In this document: positions 33,836 through 42,813 of the stretch, in pieces
Numbering within the stretch: position 1 is the first letter of the stretch
Layout: each line of letters starts with the position of its first letter
Assembly: GCF_015291745.1 (NCBI RefSeq)
Contig: NZ_CP030059.1
Location: 868,001 to 932,000, forward strand
Direction: 5' to 3'
Origin: Bradyrhizobium sp. CCBAU 53351
GTDB taxonomy: Bacteria; Pseudomonadota; Alphaproteobacteria; Rhizobiales; Xanthobacteraceae
Length of the DNA: 64,000 nt
Notes under the pieces: model-generated
Database searches by the model: none
Seen by the model: only the letters and a program-made list of their open reading frames with translations
What the model was told of the DNA's origin: nothing
Translations under genes and position numbers: made by a program

Positions 33836-34057
33836 TCATTCCTCCAGCGTGAAGCCGACGCGCAGCGTCACCTGATAGTGGCGGACGGCGCCGTTCTCGA
33901 TGTGGCCGCGGGTCTGCACAACCTCGAACCACTTCATCTCCCGAATGGTCTTCGACGCGCGGCTGACCGCATTTTTGATCGCGTCCTCGATCGAGGTCTC
34001 GGACGATCCGACCAGGTCCAGGATCTTGTAGACATGGTCCTTCTCGGCTGCAGGCAT
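33836..34057 (-). CDS. Dodecin
   Basis: This 73-residue protein matches dodecin: [23 protein letters not shown], then [29 protein letters not shown]. Dodecins form dodecamers that bind flavins such as FMN or riboflavin and protect or store them. ATG 34057 follows GGGAGACCATC. An EcfG-type promoter lies 56 bases upstream, suggesting general-stress control. It is divergent from the EamA gene. Confidence 0.92.
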   Translation of the reverse strand: MPAAEKDHVYKILDLVGSSETSIEDAIKNAVSRASKTIREMKWFEVVQTRGHIENGAVRHYQVTLRVGFTLEE

Positions 34058-34112
34058 GATGGTCTCCCTCGGTTGCACTGCGGCACGCGCCCACGCGCCG
34101 TGCTCTCATCTG

Positions 34113-34137
34113 AACGGGCGCCGGGCGGTCCAGTTCC
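34113..34137 (-). promoter_or_regulatory. EcfG-type promoter for dodecin
   Basis: On the minus strand GGAAC (34137-34133) is followed by 16 bases and CGTT (34116-34113), an exact GGAAC-N16-CGTT match. The -10 end is 56 bases upstream of the dodecin start. It is the second such element in the window. Confidence 0.7.
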
Positions 34138-34206
34138 GTTCTGCGCGATGGCTTGCATGCGCCGGCCGAGGTGGAGCGGCCGGTGGCCGCCTGCTATGCG
34201 CAATCC

Positions 34207-35088
34207 ATGGATCCCGCACGACGCGACAGGATGATCGGCTCTCTCTGCCTCGGTGTCACGGCCTTCGGCTGGGCGTTGAACTGGCCGCTGATGAAGCTGC
34301 TGCTGCAGCAATGGCCGCCTTTGTTCGCGCGCGGGCTTGCGGGTGTTTGCGCCTCGCTCATCCTTGGTGCCCTGGTGTTGAGCCGGAAGGAATCGTTCGT
34401 CGTTCCGCGCGAGGCGATCCCGCGGCTGGTGTTCGCGACCTTCACCAACGTCTTTGCCTGGATGGGGCTCGGCACGGTCGCGATGAAGTACGTGACGGTG
34501 AGCGAGGGCGCCCTGCTCGCCTACACCATGCCGATCTGGGCGATGCTGTTCGCCTGGCCGGCGCTGCATGCACGGCCGGCCCCGCGCGATATCTTCGGGC
34601 TCGTCCTCGGTGTCGCCGGCGTCACGCTGCTCCTGAGCGGCAACGGTCTTGCGTTCGGCGCCGACAAGCTGCTGGGTATTGTGCTGGCGCTGTCTTGCGC
34701 CATCCTGTTCGCGCTCGGCAACGTGCTCAACCGCAAGCCGCTGCCGATGCCGCCGCTGGTCGTCGTCGCCTGGCAGGTCGGGCTCGGCTGCGCCACGATG
34801 CTGATCCTCGGCGTCGCGTTCGAGCGTCCCGACGTCACCGCGATCACCCCGCTGGGGCTCGGCTGCTTCGTCTACATGACGCTGGTGCCGATGGGGATCT
34901 GCTACGTCACCTGGTTCGAGACGCTGCGCCGTCTGCCACCGACCACGGCCTCGACCGGCATGTTGATCGTACCCGTGATCGGCGTCGTCTCCGCCGCCAT
35001 CATTCTCGGCGAGCCGCTGGGCTATCGCGAATGGACGGCGATGGCGCTCACGCTCGGCGGCGTGACGCTGGCCCTGCAGCGGGGGTGA
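34207..35088 (+). CDS. DMT-superfamily (EamA) transporter
   Basis: This 293-residue protein has ten predicted helices in two EamA repeats. Features include FGWALNWPLMKLLL near the start, VSEGALLAYTMPIWAMLFAWP near residue 100 and GVVSAAIILGEPLGYREWTAM near the end. Members export or import small metabolites, and the substrate cannot be predicted. ATG 34207 is preferred to the TTG at 34153, although its ribosome site is weak. It is divergent from dodecin. Confidence 0.82.
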   Translation: MDPARRDRMIGSLCLGVTAFGWALNWPLMKLLLQQWPPLFARGLAGVCASLILGALVLSRKESFVVPREAIPRLVFATFTNVFAWMGLGTVAMKYVTVSEGALLAYTMPIWAMLFAWPALHARPAPRDIFGLVLGVAGVTLLLSGNGLAFGADKLLGIVLALSCAILFALGNVLNRKPLPMPPLVVVAWQVGLGCATMLILGVAFERPDVTAITPLGLGCFVYMTLVPMGICYVTWFETLRRLPPTTASTGMLIVPVIGVVSAAIILGEPLGYREWTAMALTLGGVTLALQRG

Positions 35089-35103
35089 GGGCGCCGGCGC
35101 CTC

Positions 35104-35661
35104 CTACGGATCCAGCTCCGTATCCCAGTAGAGATAATCCAGCCAGCTGTCGTGCAGATAGTTCGGCGGAAACAGGCGGCCGTTGCGGTGGAGCTGGTGC
35201 ACGGTCGGCGCAAACGCGCTCTGGCGCGGAAACATTCTTGCTTGCGCCGGCGTCAGATTGCCCTTGCGCAGGTTACACGGCGAGCATGCCGCGACCACGT
35301 TCTCCCAGGTGGTCTGGCCGCCTTTGCTGCGCGGGATGATGTGATCGAAGGTGAGGTCTTCGGGCGAGCCGCAATATTGGCAGGCGAAACGATCGCGCAG
35401 AAAGACGTTGAAACGGGTGAAGGCGGGGTGGGTGGTCGGCTTGACGAAGGACTTGAGCGAGACGACGCTCGGCAGCTGCATTTGCAGCGTCGGACTGTGG
35501 ACCGCCTGATCGTAGTGAGCGACGATGTTGACGCGGTCGAGGAACACCGCCTTGATCGCGTCCTGCCACGACCAAAGAGACAGCGGGTAGTAACTCAGCG
35601 GCCGGAAGTCCGCATTCAGCACCAACACCGGCCAACTGCCTTGCGAGACATGTGCGTTCAA
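35104..35661 (-). CDS. HNH endonuclease
   Basis: This 185-residue protein has an HNH motif: CQYCG near residue 93, DHIIPRSKGGQTTWENVV near residue 104, and CSPCNLRKG near residue 126, giving the zinc-binding Cys pairs and catalytic His. The N-terminal part (VLVLNADFRPLSYYPLSLWSW) is very conserved in alphaproteobacteria, suggesting a host role rather than a mobile one. The start is TTG at 35661, after GGGAG with six bases spacing. The target is unknown. The 214 bases upstream (35662-35875) carry only its promoter region. Confidence 0.82.
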   Translation of the reverse strand: MNAHVSQGSWPVLVLNADFRPLSYYPLSLWSWQDAIKAVFLDRVNIVAHYDQAVHSPTLQMQLPSVVSLKSFVKPTTHPAFTRFNVFLRDRFACQYCGSPEDLTFDHIIPRSKGGQTTWENVVAACSPCNLRKGNLTPAQARMFPRQSAFAPTVHQLHRNGRLFPPNYLHDSWLDYLYWDTELDP

Positions 35662-35875
35662 GTAACGCTCCCGGCCTCCAATATACGCTGCGAAGCAGCA
35701 TGTGTTGACATACTACATGCAGCGTGACGGGATTGTGAAGCCCGTTGAGCGACTTATTCAGGCGCAAGCAATGCGGCGCCGGGGTGGCGAAGGCGCACAA
35801 AAAGCCGCGATCTGGCGGAGGCATGCGGCGGGCGCGGAACTGCCTGCCTCTGCACGTCGTGACGTGCCGTGGCAG

Positions 35876-36853
35876 CTACTCCCGGACCCGCTCCAGCTTC
35901 TGCAGGCATCGCGTGGCGCGCACCGTTGCCGGCATCTCCTCGTCCGGAAAGCTGGTCTTCCAGTCGGTGACGCCGACCTCGCCGACATAGATGTCGCCCT
36001 TCGAATCCAGCGCGATGCCGTGCGGCGCCAGGAATTTGCCGCTGGCAATGCCCGGGCCGTCCTCGCCGCCGAGCCGTGCGATGCGCTGGCCCTTGGCGTC
36101 CACGATCGACAGTCGCGGGCCGAGATTGGGCACCTTGCGGTTGACGGCCATGCCGGGGCCGAGCTCGCCGATCACGAAGGTCGGGCTCTTCGCTCCGCCG
36201 CAGCAGCACAGCGCACAAGGGCGGTGCAAATTGTTCCACTGCGTCTCGTATTTGCCTTCGCCGTTGAACACCTGCACGCGATGGTTCTCGCGGTCGGCGA
36301 CATAGACCCAGCCGTCGGGATCGGTGGCAATATTGTGCACGATGTTGAACTGGCCAGGATCGGTGCCCGGCTCGCCCCAGCTCGTCATCAACTTCCCGTC
36401 CGGCGTGAATTTATGCACGCGCGCATTGCCATAGCCGTCGGAGACGTAGATCTCGCCCTTCGGCGACAGCGCAGTGTGGGTGCAGCGGTGGAACGGCTCG
36501 CCGCTCATGAACGGCGACGGTTTTGCGGGGATGCCGATGGTCAGCAGCACCTTGCCGTCGGTGGTGCATTTGCGCACGGTGTGGTCGCCGTCATCGGTGC
36601 AATAGAGATTGTCGTCGGCGTCGATGTGCAGGCCGTGCGCGCGCGAGAACAACCCTTCGCCAAAACTGCGCAGGAAATTGCCCTCGCGGTCCAGGACGAC
36701 CATCGGATGAGCGCCGCGGTTGAAGACGTAGACGCGGTCCTTGCTGTCGACCGCGACCGAGGCGACGTCGGTGAGCTGCCAGCCGCCCGGCAACTTTGCG
36801 AAGTTGTCGACGACGCGATAGCGATGCTCGCCGCTGCCGAGAATGGCTGGCAC
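35876..36853 (-). CDS. NHL-repeat protein, peptidylglycine amidating lyase-like
   Basis: This 325-residue protein is built of beta-propeller NHL-like repeats (GLHIDADDNLYCTDDGDHTVRKC, NIATDPDGWVYVADRENHRVQVF, GIALDSKGDIYVGEV). This resembles bacterial proteins annotated as peptidylglycine alpha-hydroxylating or amidating lyase. An unusual CALCCCGG cluster lies near residue 212. No signal peptide is seen, so it is probably cytoplasmic. The start is GTG at 36853, after GGAG. It may be last in the minus-strand series that includes the flavin monooxygenase. Its reaction is unknown. Confidence 0.7.
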   Translation of the reverse strand: MPAILGSGEHRYRVVDNFAKLPGGWQLTDVASVAVDSKDRVYVFNRGAHPMVVLDREGNFLRSFGEGLFSRAHGLHIDADDNLYCTDDGDHTVRKCTTDGKVLLTIGIPAKPSPFMSGEPFHRCTHTALSPKGEIYVSDGYGNARVHKFTPDGKLMTSWGEPGTDPGQFNIVHNIATDPDGWVYVADRENHRVQVFNGEGKYETQWNNLHRPCALCCCGGAKSPTFVIGELGPGMAVNRKVPNLGPRLSIVDAKGQRIARLGGEDGPGIASGKFLAPHGIALDSKGDIYVGEVGVTDWKTSFPDEEMPATVRATRCLQKLERVRE

Positions 36854-36867
36854 TGATCTCTCCTCTT

Positions 36868-36972
36868 GTCATTCCGGGGCGCGATGAAGTCGCGAGCCCG
36901 GAATCCATTGGGCCGCGGGTCCCGGAGTCTCCATGGATTCCGGGTTCGCGCTACGCGCGTCCCGGAATGACG
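36868..36972. repeat. Dispersed palindromic repeat (gtcattccgggg type)
   Basis: It begins GTCATTCCGGGGCGCG and ends CGCGTCCCGGAATGACG, an imperfect inverted pair around central copies of GGAATCCAT/ATGGATTCC. The same ends occur at 44421-44525 and in a half copy near 47757. It fills the gap between the NHL and monooxygenase genes. Confidence 0.75.
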
Positions 36973-36979
36973 ACTGTGA

Positions 36980-38743
36980 TTACGTCCGCCCCAAAATTCC
37001 CTCCTCGATCGCCTTGATCTGCAGCGCGAGAAATTTCGAGTTGATGCGGCATTGCGCGAGGCTGCCGGCGATGAACCAGAGGCCGGGCTGCCGAGTGCGC
37101 GCGTACATGTTGCGCAGCTCGAAGCCGTCGCCAAAGCCCCAGATCGGGCCGACGCGGTCGGCGACGGCATCGCCGAACAGCTTTCGCACGAGGTATTCCT
37201 GCGGCTTGTAGCCGGTGGAGAGCACGACGAGGTCGGCCGCAAGGGTCGAGCCGTCCTTCATCCGTGCGCCTTCGGTGACGAAGCTCTCGATGTCGGCAAA
37301 TTGCCTGAGCCTGATCTTGCCCTCGACAATCAAATTGGAGCAGCCGACGTTGAAATAATAGCCGCCGCCGCGGGTGAGGTATTTGAATTGCCACCCCGTT
37401 CCGGCCTCGCCGAAATCGAGCTCGAAGCCGACGCGGGCAAGGCCGTCGAGCAGCTCCTTGTCGAGCTGTTTCGACTGCTCGGTCAGCATGACGTGCGTCT
37501 TCTTCGCGAGCGGCGTCGGCATCGAGGCCGCGATCAAATCGTTGTCCTCGAGCGTGCCCTCATTGTAGGTGGCATAAGCAAGCTGCGCCGACGGTTCGAT
37601 ATTGGTGACGAGGGTGGGCGAGCGCTGCACCAGCGTCACCTCGGCGCCGCTGGAATAGAGATCCTGCGCGATGTCGTGGCCGCTGTTGCCGGTGCCGATG
37701 ACGATCGCGCGCTTGCCGGTCCAGCTCTCGCCGTCCTCGTAGCGGCTGGAATGCAGCAGCGTCCCCTTGAAATTGTCGAGGGTCGGAATAGCAGGAATGT
37801 TGGCAATGCCGCTGACGCCGGTCGCCATGATGACATGGCGTGGCTGCATGGTGCGCTTGCCCCCGTCGGCGCGCCGCAATGTCACCGTCCAGCATGCCTT
37901 CGCCTCGTCATAGGCGCCGCCCTCGAATTCGGTGCCGGTCCAGAAGTTCAGCTCCATCGCGTCGACGTAAGCTTCGAACCAGTTGGCGAGCTTGTCCTTG
38001 GGGATATAGGTCGGCCAGCTCGGCGGAAACGGCATGTAGGGCAAATGATTGACCTGCACCTGGTTGTGCAGGGTCAGCGCATGATAGCGCTTGCGCCAAT
38101 TGTCGCCGATCCGCGTCTCGCGATCGACGATCAGCGTGTCGACTTGCAATTGCTTCAGCCGCGCTGCGATCGCAAGCCCGGCTTGGCCGCCGCCGACCAC
38201 CAGCACGGCCGGATCGCGGTCGGCATAGTCGCGCGAGGCGTTGCGCAGATCGAGCCAGTTCGGCCCGCGGAAATCGCGCGAATAGGCCTGGCCGCGTGGT
38301 CGCGAGGTGCCGAGCCGCTCCTCGAATCCCCTGAGCTCCTCGAGCGCGGTCAGCAGTGTCCACGCTTTCAGACGGTCGCCGTCAGCGGTATCCGGAATGA
38401 GCCGGATGATGCCGCTGCCGCGCCCGATCGCGGTTTCGAACTTGAAGATCGCCTCGATGGTATTGGTGCCGGCGCGCGTTACCCAGCGCGGCGGTGCGCG
38501 GTCGGGCGCGATCTTGAAATCGGTTGGTGACGCTCTGGGCGCGAGCGCGGCCAGCGCTTGCGCAATCGTGTCGCGGCCGGCGAGCGTTTGCAGGTTCCAG
38601 CTCAGCGCCAGCGCGTCGCGCCAGAAGCTGTCGGCGAGGAAGAGATGGCCGAGCGCATCGGGCTCGGGCTTGCCCAGCGTGCGCTCGAATGCATCGAGCC
38701 AGGCCTGCGCGGATGCGGCGATATCCTTCGTCCTGTCCAGCAT
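36980..38743 (-). CDS. Flavin-containing monooxygenase with N-terminal SnoaL/NTF2-like domain
   Basis: This 587-residue protein has an NTF2-like N-terminal domain (about 1-150; FLADSFWRDALALSWNLQTLAGRD). A flavin monooxygenase follows: FAD motif VVGGGQAGLAIAARL near residue 180, the fingerprint FKGTLLHSSRY near residue 328, and NADPH motif VIGTGNSGHDIA near residue 345. It probably oxidises a small organic substrate with O2 and NADPH; Baeyer-Villiger activity is possible. It belongs to the minus-strand catabolic series. The substrate is unknown. Confidence 0.85.
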   Translation of the reverse strand: MLDRTKDIAASAQAWLDAFERTLGKPEPDALGHLFLADSFWRDALALSWNLQTLAGRDTIAQALAALAPRASPTDFKIAPDRAPPRWVTRAGTNTIEAIFKFETAIGRGSGIIRLIPDTADGDRLKAWTLLTALEELRGFEERLGTSRPRGQAYSRDFRGPNWLDLRNASRDYADRDPAVLVVGGGQAGLAIAARLKQLQVDTLIVDRETRIGDNWRKRYHALTLHNQVQVNHLPYMPFPPSWPTYIPKDKLANWFEAYVDAMELNFWTGTEFEGGAYDEAKACWTVTLRRADGGKRTMQPRHVIMATGVSGIANIPAIPTLDNFKGTLLHSSRYEDGESWTGKRAIVIGTGNSGHDIAQDLYSSGAEVTLVQRSPTLVTNIEPSAQLAYATYNEGTLEDNDLIAASMPTPLAKKTHVMLTEQSKQLDKELLDGLARVGFELDFGEAGTGWQFKYLTRGGGYYFNVGCSNLIVEGKIRLRQFADIESFVTEGARMKDGSTLAADLVVLSTGYKPQEYLVRKLFGDAVADRVGPIWGFGDGFELRNMYARTRQPGLWFIAGSLAQCRINSKFLALQIKAIEEGILGRT

Positions 38744-38894
38744 GCGACCTCGTGGCCGTCTTCGCGGCGTTTCCTCGGGTCGAAGCTATCCTGTTTCGCG
38801 GGCCGCCAAAAGCCGGCGACCCCAGCGATGCCGGCATATGGCACTGCTCGGACGGAATGTGCCGGCGATGCCCTGGCCGGGCTTCGGCGGTGAA

Positions 38895-40448
38895 CTAAGG
38901 CCCGCCCGCCTTGTGGTCAGCCCAATAGGGATCGCGCAGCTTGCGTTTGAAGATCTTTCCGGTCGCCTCGCGGGGCAGCGCATCCAGGAACTGAACGTCC
39001 TTCGGCACCTTGAAGTTGGCCAGCCGGTCGCGCAGCCAGCCTTGTACGGCGCCGGCGGAGAGCTGTGCGCCGCTGTCGGGCTCGATGCAGGCGCATAACC
39101 GCTCGCCGTATTCCGCGTCAGGGACGCCGAAGACGGCGCAATCGCGCACGCCGGGCATTCCGATCAGCACGCTCTCGATCTCGGCGGGATAGATGTTGAC
39201 GCCGCCCGAGATCACCATGTCGCGCTTGCGGTCGCACAGGAACAGATAGCCGTCTTCGTCGAGATAGCCGACATCGCCGACGCTGACGAGACCCTCGCGC
39301 CCCGCCTCGGCCCTGGCCTGCGCCTTGCCGTGATAGTCGAAATCCGGCACCGCCGTCTGCCGCATGAAGATCTCGCCGACCTCGCCGACGCCGCAGAGGC
39401 TGCCGTCATCGCGAAAGATCTTGACGATGCCGCCTTCGATGGCGCAGCCGACCGTCCCGGGCTTCTTCAGGGCTTCCTCGGCCGAATGCCACACCGGGAT
39501 TCCGGTCTCGGTCGAGCCGAAATATTCGTTGATGACCGGTCCCCACCATTCGATCATGGCCCGCTTGACCTCGGGCGGGCAGGGCGCGGCGCCATGCACG
39601 ACGAACCGCAGTGACGACAGGTCATAGCGATGGCGCACCGCCTCGGGCAGGCGGAGCAGGCGCACGAACATGGTCGGCACCATGTGGATGTGCGTCACGC
39701 GGTGCCGCTCGATCAGCGCCAAGAGTTCCTCGGCGTCGAACCGCGCCTGCAGCACGATGGTGCAGCCGTTGCGGAACGCCATCATGCCGTAGGAATGCGG
39801 CGCCGAATGATACATCGGCCCGTTGATCAGCACGATCTGGCCCTCGCGCGGCTTGATGCCGTAGGCGATGGCGCCGACGCGCTCGGAGGCGGCGGCCTGC
39901 TCGGGAGGCATCGGCATGCGCCGCACGCCCTTCGGCATGCCCGTGGTGCCCGACGTATAGATCATCGCGGCGGCGCGGCGCGGCGCCTCCTGGGTTTCGG
40001 TGTGGCCGTCGCGCCAGCGGTCCCAATCGGTCAGTCCGGCGGGAACCTCGGTCAACCCCGGAGGAAGGGCGAACGTCGCCGCAAGCTCCGGCGGACTTGC
40101 GACGACGAGCAGGCGGACGTCGTCGGGGATCCCGGCGCGGATCTGCGGCAGCAGGTCGGCATGGCAAACCAGGATCTTCGCGCCGCTGTCAGTCAGGATG
40201 TAGCGGACTTCCTCGGCCTTGAGATGCCAGTTGATCGGCACCACCGGACTGCCGAGCGCGGCAGAGGCCGCAACCACTTCGAACAGCGCGAAATCGTTGC
40301 GCAGCATCATGGCGACTGGCGCGCCTTCGGCAAGATCCATCTCGCGAAGCCCGCTCGCCGCGCGTTTGATGCGCGCCTGGATCTCGTCATAGCCGATCCG
40401 GCGTTCGCCGCTGATGATCATGGCCTGTCCTTGTTCCGCTCGCATCAC
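38895..40448 (-). CDS. Acyl-CoA synthetase (AMP-forming)
   Basis: This 517-residue enzyme has the AMP-binding motif MIYTSGTTGMPKGVRR near residue 165, YFGSTETG near 305, GYLDEDGYLFLCDRKRDMVISGG near 390, and the C-terminal catalytic Lys region TGKIFKRKL. It activates a carboxylic acid to its CoA thioester using ATP. The start is GTG 40448 or ATG 40445, overlapping the solute-binding gene stop. This gives translational coupling and suggests that the imported acid is its substrate. Confidence 0.88.
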   Translation of the reverse strand: MMRAEQGQAMIISGERRIGYDEIQARIKRAASGLREMDLAEGAPVAMMLRNDFALFEVVAASAALGSPVVPINWHLKAEEVRYILTDSGAKILVCHADLLPQIRAGIPDDVRLLVVASPPELAATFALPPGLTEVPAGLTDWDRWRDGHTETQEAPRRAAAMIYTSGTTGMPKGVRRMPMPPEQAAASERVGAIAYGIKPREGQIVLINGPMYHSAPHSYGMMAFRNGCTIVLQARFDAEELLALIERHRVTHIHMVPTMFVRLLRLPEAVRHRYDLSSLRFVVHGAAPCPPEVKRAMIEWWGPVINEYFGSTETGIPVWHSAEEALKKPGTVGCAIEGGIVKIFRDDGSLCGVGEVGEIFMRQTAVPDFDYHGKAQARAEAGREGLVSVGDVGYLDEDGYLFLCDRKRDMVISGGVNIYPAEIESVLIGMPGVRDCAVFGVPDAEYGERLCACIEPDSGAQLSAGAVQGWLRDRLANFKVPKDVQFLDALPREATGKIFKRKLRDPYWADHKAGGP

Positions 40449-41629
40449 CGATCGTCCAGCACGTCGCCGAACCCGACCCAGCTCTTGCCGTTGAAGCGGC
40501 GGAGCTGCAGCTGCTGGAACGGCAGATAGTCGTCAGGGCCTGTCGTGACGGACATGCCCGGCAGCAGCAGCGGCAGCTTGACGTCCTTCAGCGACGCGGC
40601 CTGGCGCATGATGTTGTCGCGGCTGAAATCATCCTTGCAGGCCTTGAGGACCGTCATCAGCAGCGTCGCGTAATGGTAGCCGGCCGCGTAGTTGGAATTG
40701 GAGAGATCTGCGGTCGGCATGTATTGCTTCATGAAGGCGAAATACTCCTTCACGCCGGGATCGCTGGCCCATTGCGGGTCCATCGTGTCCTTCTGGTTGC
40801 TCGACGAGATCAGGCCCACCGCGTTGTCGAGCCCGGCCGGCTCGAGGAACGAGATCGACGAGGCTGATGTCGGCACGAAGAACAGCTCGGGCTTCCAGCC
40901 GATCTCGGCGACGCCCTTGATCATCTGCGAGGTGAACTTGCCGAGCACGACGCCGAACAGCACGTCGGCGCCCGATGCCTTCAACGTCGAAAGCTGCGAG
41001 CTGATCGTCGGCGCGCTGGTCTCGTAGGTCTGCTCCGCGACGATCATGCTCGCGGCCTTGTCGCCGAGCGCGCGCTTGAAGCCGGCGACATAGTCGCGGC
41101 CGAAATCATCGTTCTGGGACAGGATGGCGATCTTGGCGCCCGGCCTGGTCCGCAGCACGTGCTTGGCATAGACCACGCCCTCGGATTCGTAGGCGGCCAT
41201 GCCGGGCATGGTCCATTGATATTTCTGCGGATCGGCCCATTTGGTCGCGCCGGACAGCACGAAGAGCTGCGGCACCTTCTTGCCGTTGAGGTAGCGCTGC
41301 ACGGCGCTGTTGGTGGCGGTGCCGAGCGAGCCGAACATCATCAGCACCTCGTCCTGCTCCACAAGCTTGCGGGTCTGCTCGACCGTCTTCGGCGGCGAAT
41401 AGGCATCGTCCAGCGTGATGAACTTGACCTTGCGGCCGTTGATGCCGCCCTCGGCATTCACCTTCTCGAAGAACGCCTCCTGCGTCCGTCCGATCGCGCC
41501 GAAGCCGGAGGCCGGGCCGCTATAGGGCAGGGTCTGCCCGATCCGGATCTCATCGCTGCCTTCGGCATGGGCCTTGCCGGCGGCGAGCGTCAGCAACGAC
41601 AGGCCGATCAGTGCGGCTGCCAGCTTCAT
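40445..41629 (-). CDS. ABC transporter solute-binding protein, LivJ/Leu-Ile-Val type
   Basis: This 394-residue protein has a signal peptide ending near AGKAHA at residue 22. The mature domain has EIRIGQTLPYSGPASGFGAIGR and NAEGGINGRKVKFITLDDAYSP, the periplasmic-binding fold used for amino acids, amides or aromatic acids. No permease or ATPase genes are adjacent, so it must work with a transporter encoded elsewhere or another partner. It overlaps the downstream CoA ligase, linking uptake to activation. Confidence 0.85.
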   Translation of the reverse strand: MKLAAALIGLSLLTLAAGKAHAEGSDEIRIGQTLPYSGPASGFGAIGRTQEAFFEKVNAEGGINGRKVKFITLDDAYSPPKTVEQTRKLVEQDEVLMMFGSLGTATNSAVQRYLNGKKVPQLFVLSGATKWADPQKYQWTMPGMAAYESEGVVYAKHVLRTRPGAKIAILSQNDDFGRDYVAGFKRALGDKAASMIVAEQTYETSAPTISSQLSTLKASGADVLFGVVLGKFTSQMIKGVAEIGWKPELFFVPTSASSISFLEPAGLDNAVGLISSSNQKDTMDPQWASDPGVKEYFAFMKQYMPTADLSNSNYAAGYHYATLLMTVLKACKDDFSRDNIMRQAASLKDVKLPLLLPGMSVTTGPDDYLPFQQLQLRRFNGKSWVGFGDVLDDR

Positions 41630-41666
41630 GGTGTCCTCCCGTTTTTCGTTCTGTCAGTCCGAACCA

Positions 41667-42641
41667 TCAGGCGCTGGCGCGCATCAGGAAATCCTGTCTT
41701 GCCTGGTCGAATTCGCCCTTCATCCGGTCCACGAGCTCGGCGACCGGCGGCGCGTCCACGATCTGGCCGATGCCCTGGCCTGATCCCCAGATGTCGCGCC
41801 ACGCCTTTGATTTCATGTTGCCGCCGGAGCCGAAATTCATCCTCGACTTGTCGGCGGCCGGAAGATTGTCCGGATCGAGTCCCGCGGCGGCGATCGAAGG
41901 GCCGAGATAATTGCCGTGCACGCCGGTGAACAGGTTGGTGTAGACGATGTCATGCGCGGCGTGCTGCGTCAGCGCGGATTTGTAGGCCTCGTCGGCATTG
42001 GCTTCCTTCGTCGCGATGAAGCGCGTGCCCATATAGGCGAGGTCGGCGCCCAGCGTCAGCGCCGAGGCGATGCCGAAACCGTCGCTGATCGCGCCCGACA
42101 GCAGGATGGCGCCGCCGAACCATTGCTTGACCTCGCGCACCAGCGCGAAGGGCGACAGCGTGCCGGCGTGCCCGCCGGCGCCGGCGCAGACCAGGATCAG
42201 GCCGTCGACGCCCTGCTCGGCGGCTTTGCGCGCATGCTTGACGTTGATGACGTCGTGGAACACGAGGCCGCCATAGGAATGCGCGGCCTCGACGATCTCC
42301 GCGGGCGGCCGCAGCGAGGTGATGATGATGGGCGCCTTGTGCTTCACACAGGTCTCCATGTCCTTCATCAGCCGGTCGTTGGAGGCATGGCAGATCTGGT
42401 TGACGGCGTAGGGTGCGACCTTCTTGCCGGGATTGCGCGATTTGTATTCGCCGAGTTCGTCCTCGATGCGGCTCAGCCACTCGTCGAGCTTCTCGACCGG
42501 ACGGGCATTGAGCGCGGGAAACGAGCCGACGATTCCGGCCTTGCATTGCGCGATCACCAGCTCCGGGCCGGACACGATGAAGAGGGGTGAGCCGACGACG
42601 GGCAGCTCGAGATTGTTCTTGAGCAGGGCGGGCAGTGCCAT
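41667..42641 (-). CDS. Nitronate monooxygenase (2-nitropropane dioxygenase family)
   Basis: This 324-residue FMN enzyme has PVVGSPLFIVSGPELVIAQCKAGIVGSFPA at the N-terminus, HDVINVKHARKAAEQGVDGLI in the middle and CAGAGGHAGTLSPF for FMN phosphate binding. A later segment reads LSGAISDGFGIASALTLGADLAYMGTRF. Members oxidise alkyl nitronates or reduce enoyl groups; the true substrate is unknown. ATG 42641 follows AGGATCGG. It is divergent from the LysR gene and begins the minus-strand series. Confidence 0.85.
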   Translation of the reverse strand: MALPALLKNNLELPVVGSPLFIVSGPELVIAQCKAGIVGSFPALNARPVEKLDEWLSRIEDELGEYKSRNPGKKVAPYAVNQICHASNDRLMKDMETCVKHKAPIIITSLRPPAEIVEAAHSYGGLVFHDVINVKHARKAAEQGVDGLILVCAGAGGHAGTLSPFALVREVKQWFGGAILLSGAISDGFGIASALTLGADLAYMGTRFIATKEANADEAYKSALTQHAAHDIVYTNLFTGVHGNYLGPSIAAAGLDPDNLPAADKSRMNFGSGGNMKSKAWRDIWGSGQGIGQIVDAPPVAELVDRMKGEFDQARQDFLMRASA

Positions 42642-42773
42642 CCGATCCTCCTGACGGCGCGCGTCGGCGGCCTGTCGGCCGATGGTCGAGCGCTTCCATG
42701 TCGATTGTCGCGCCGGCGGGTGTCCGCTAGCGCCTTTGGCCTCACTATAGGGTTGCACGGCAGCCGGGGGACC

Positions 42774-42787
42774 GTTCAATATTGAAC
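42774..42787. promoter_or_regulatory. LysR-type operator-like palindrome
   Basis: GTTCAATATTGAAC is a perfect 14-bp palindrome located 27 bases upstream of the LysR start and 133 bases upstream of the divergent nitronate monooxygenase. A further half-site, TTTGAAC, lies at 42803-42809. LysR-type regulators often bind such symmetric AT-rich sites in the shared region; binding itself is inferred. Confidence 0.6.
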
Positions 42788-42813
42788 ATATGTCTATCCA
42801 AGTTTGAACGGGA

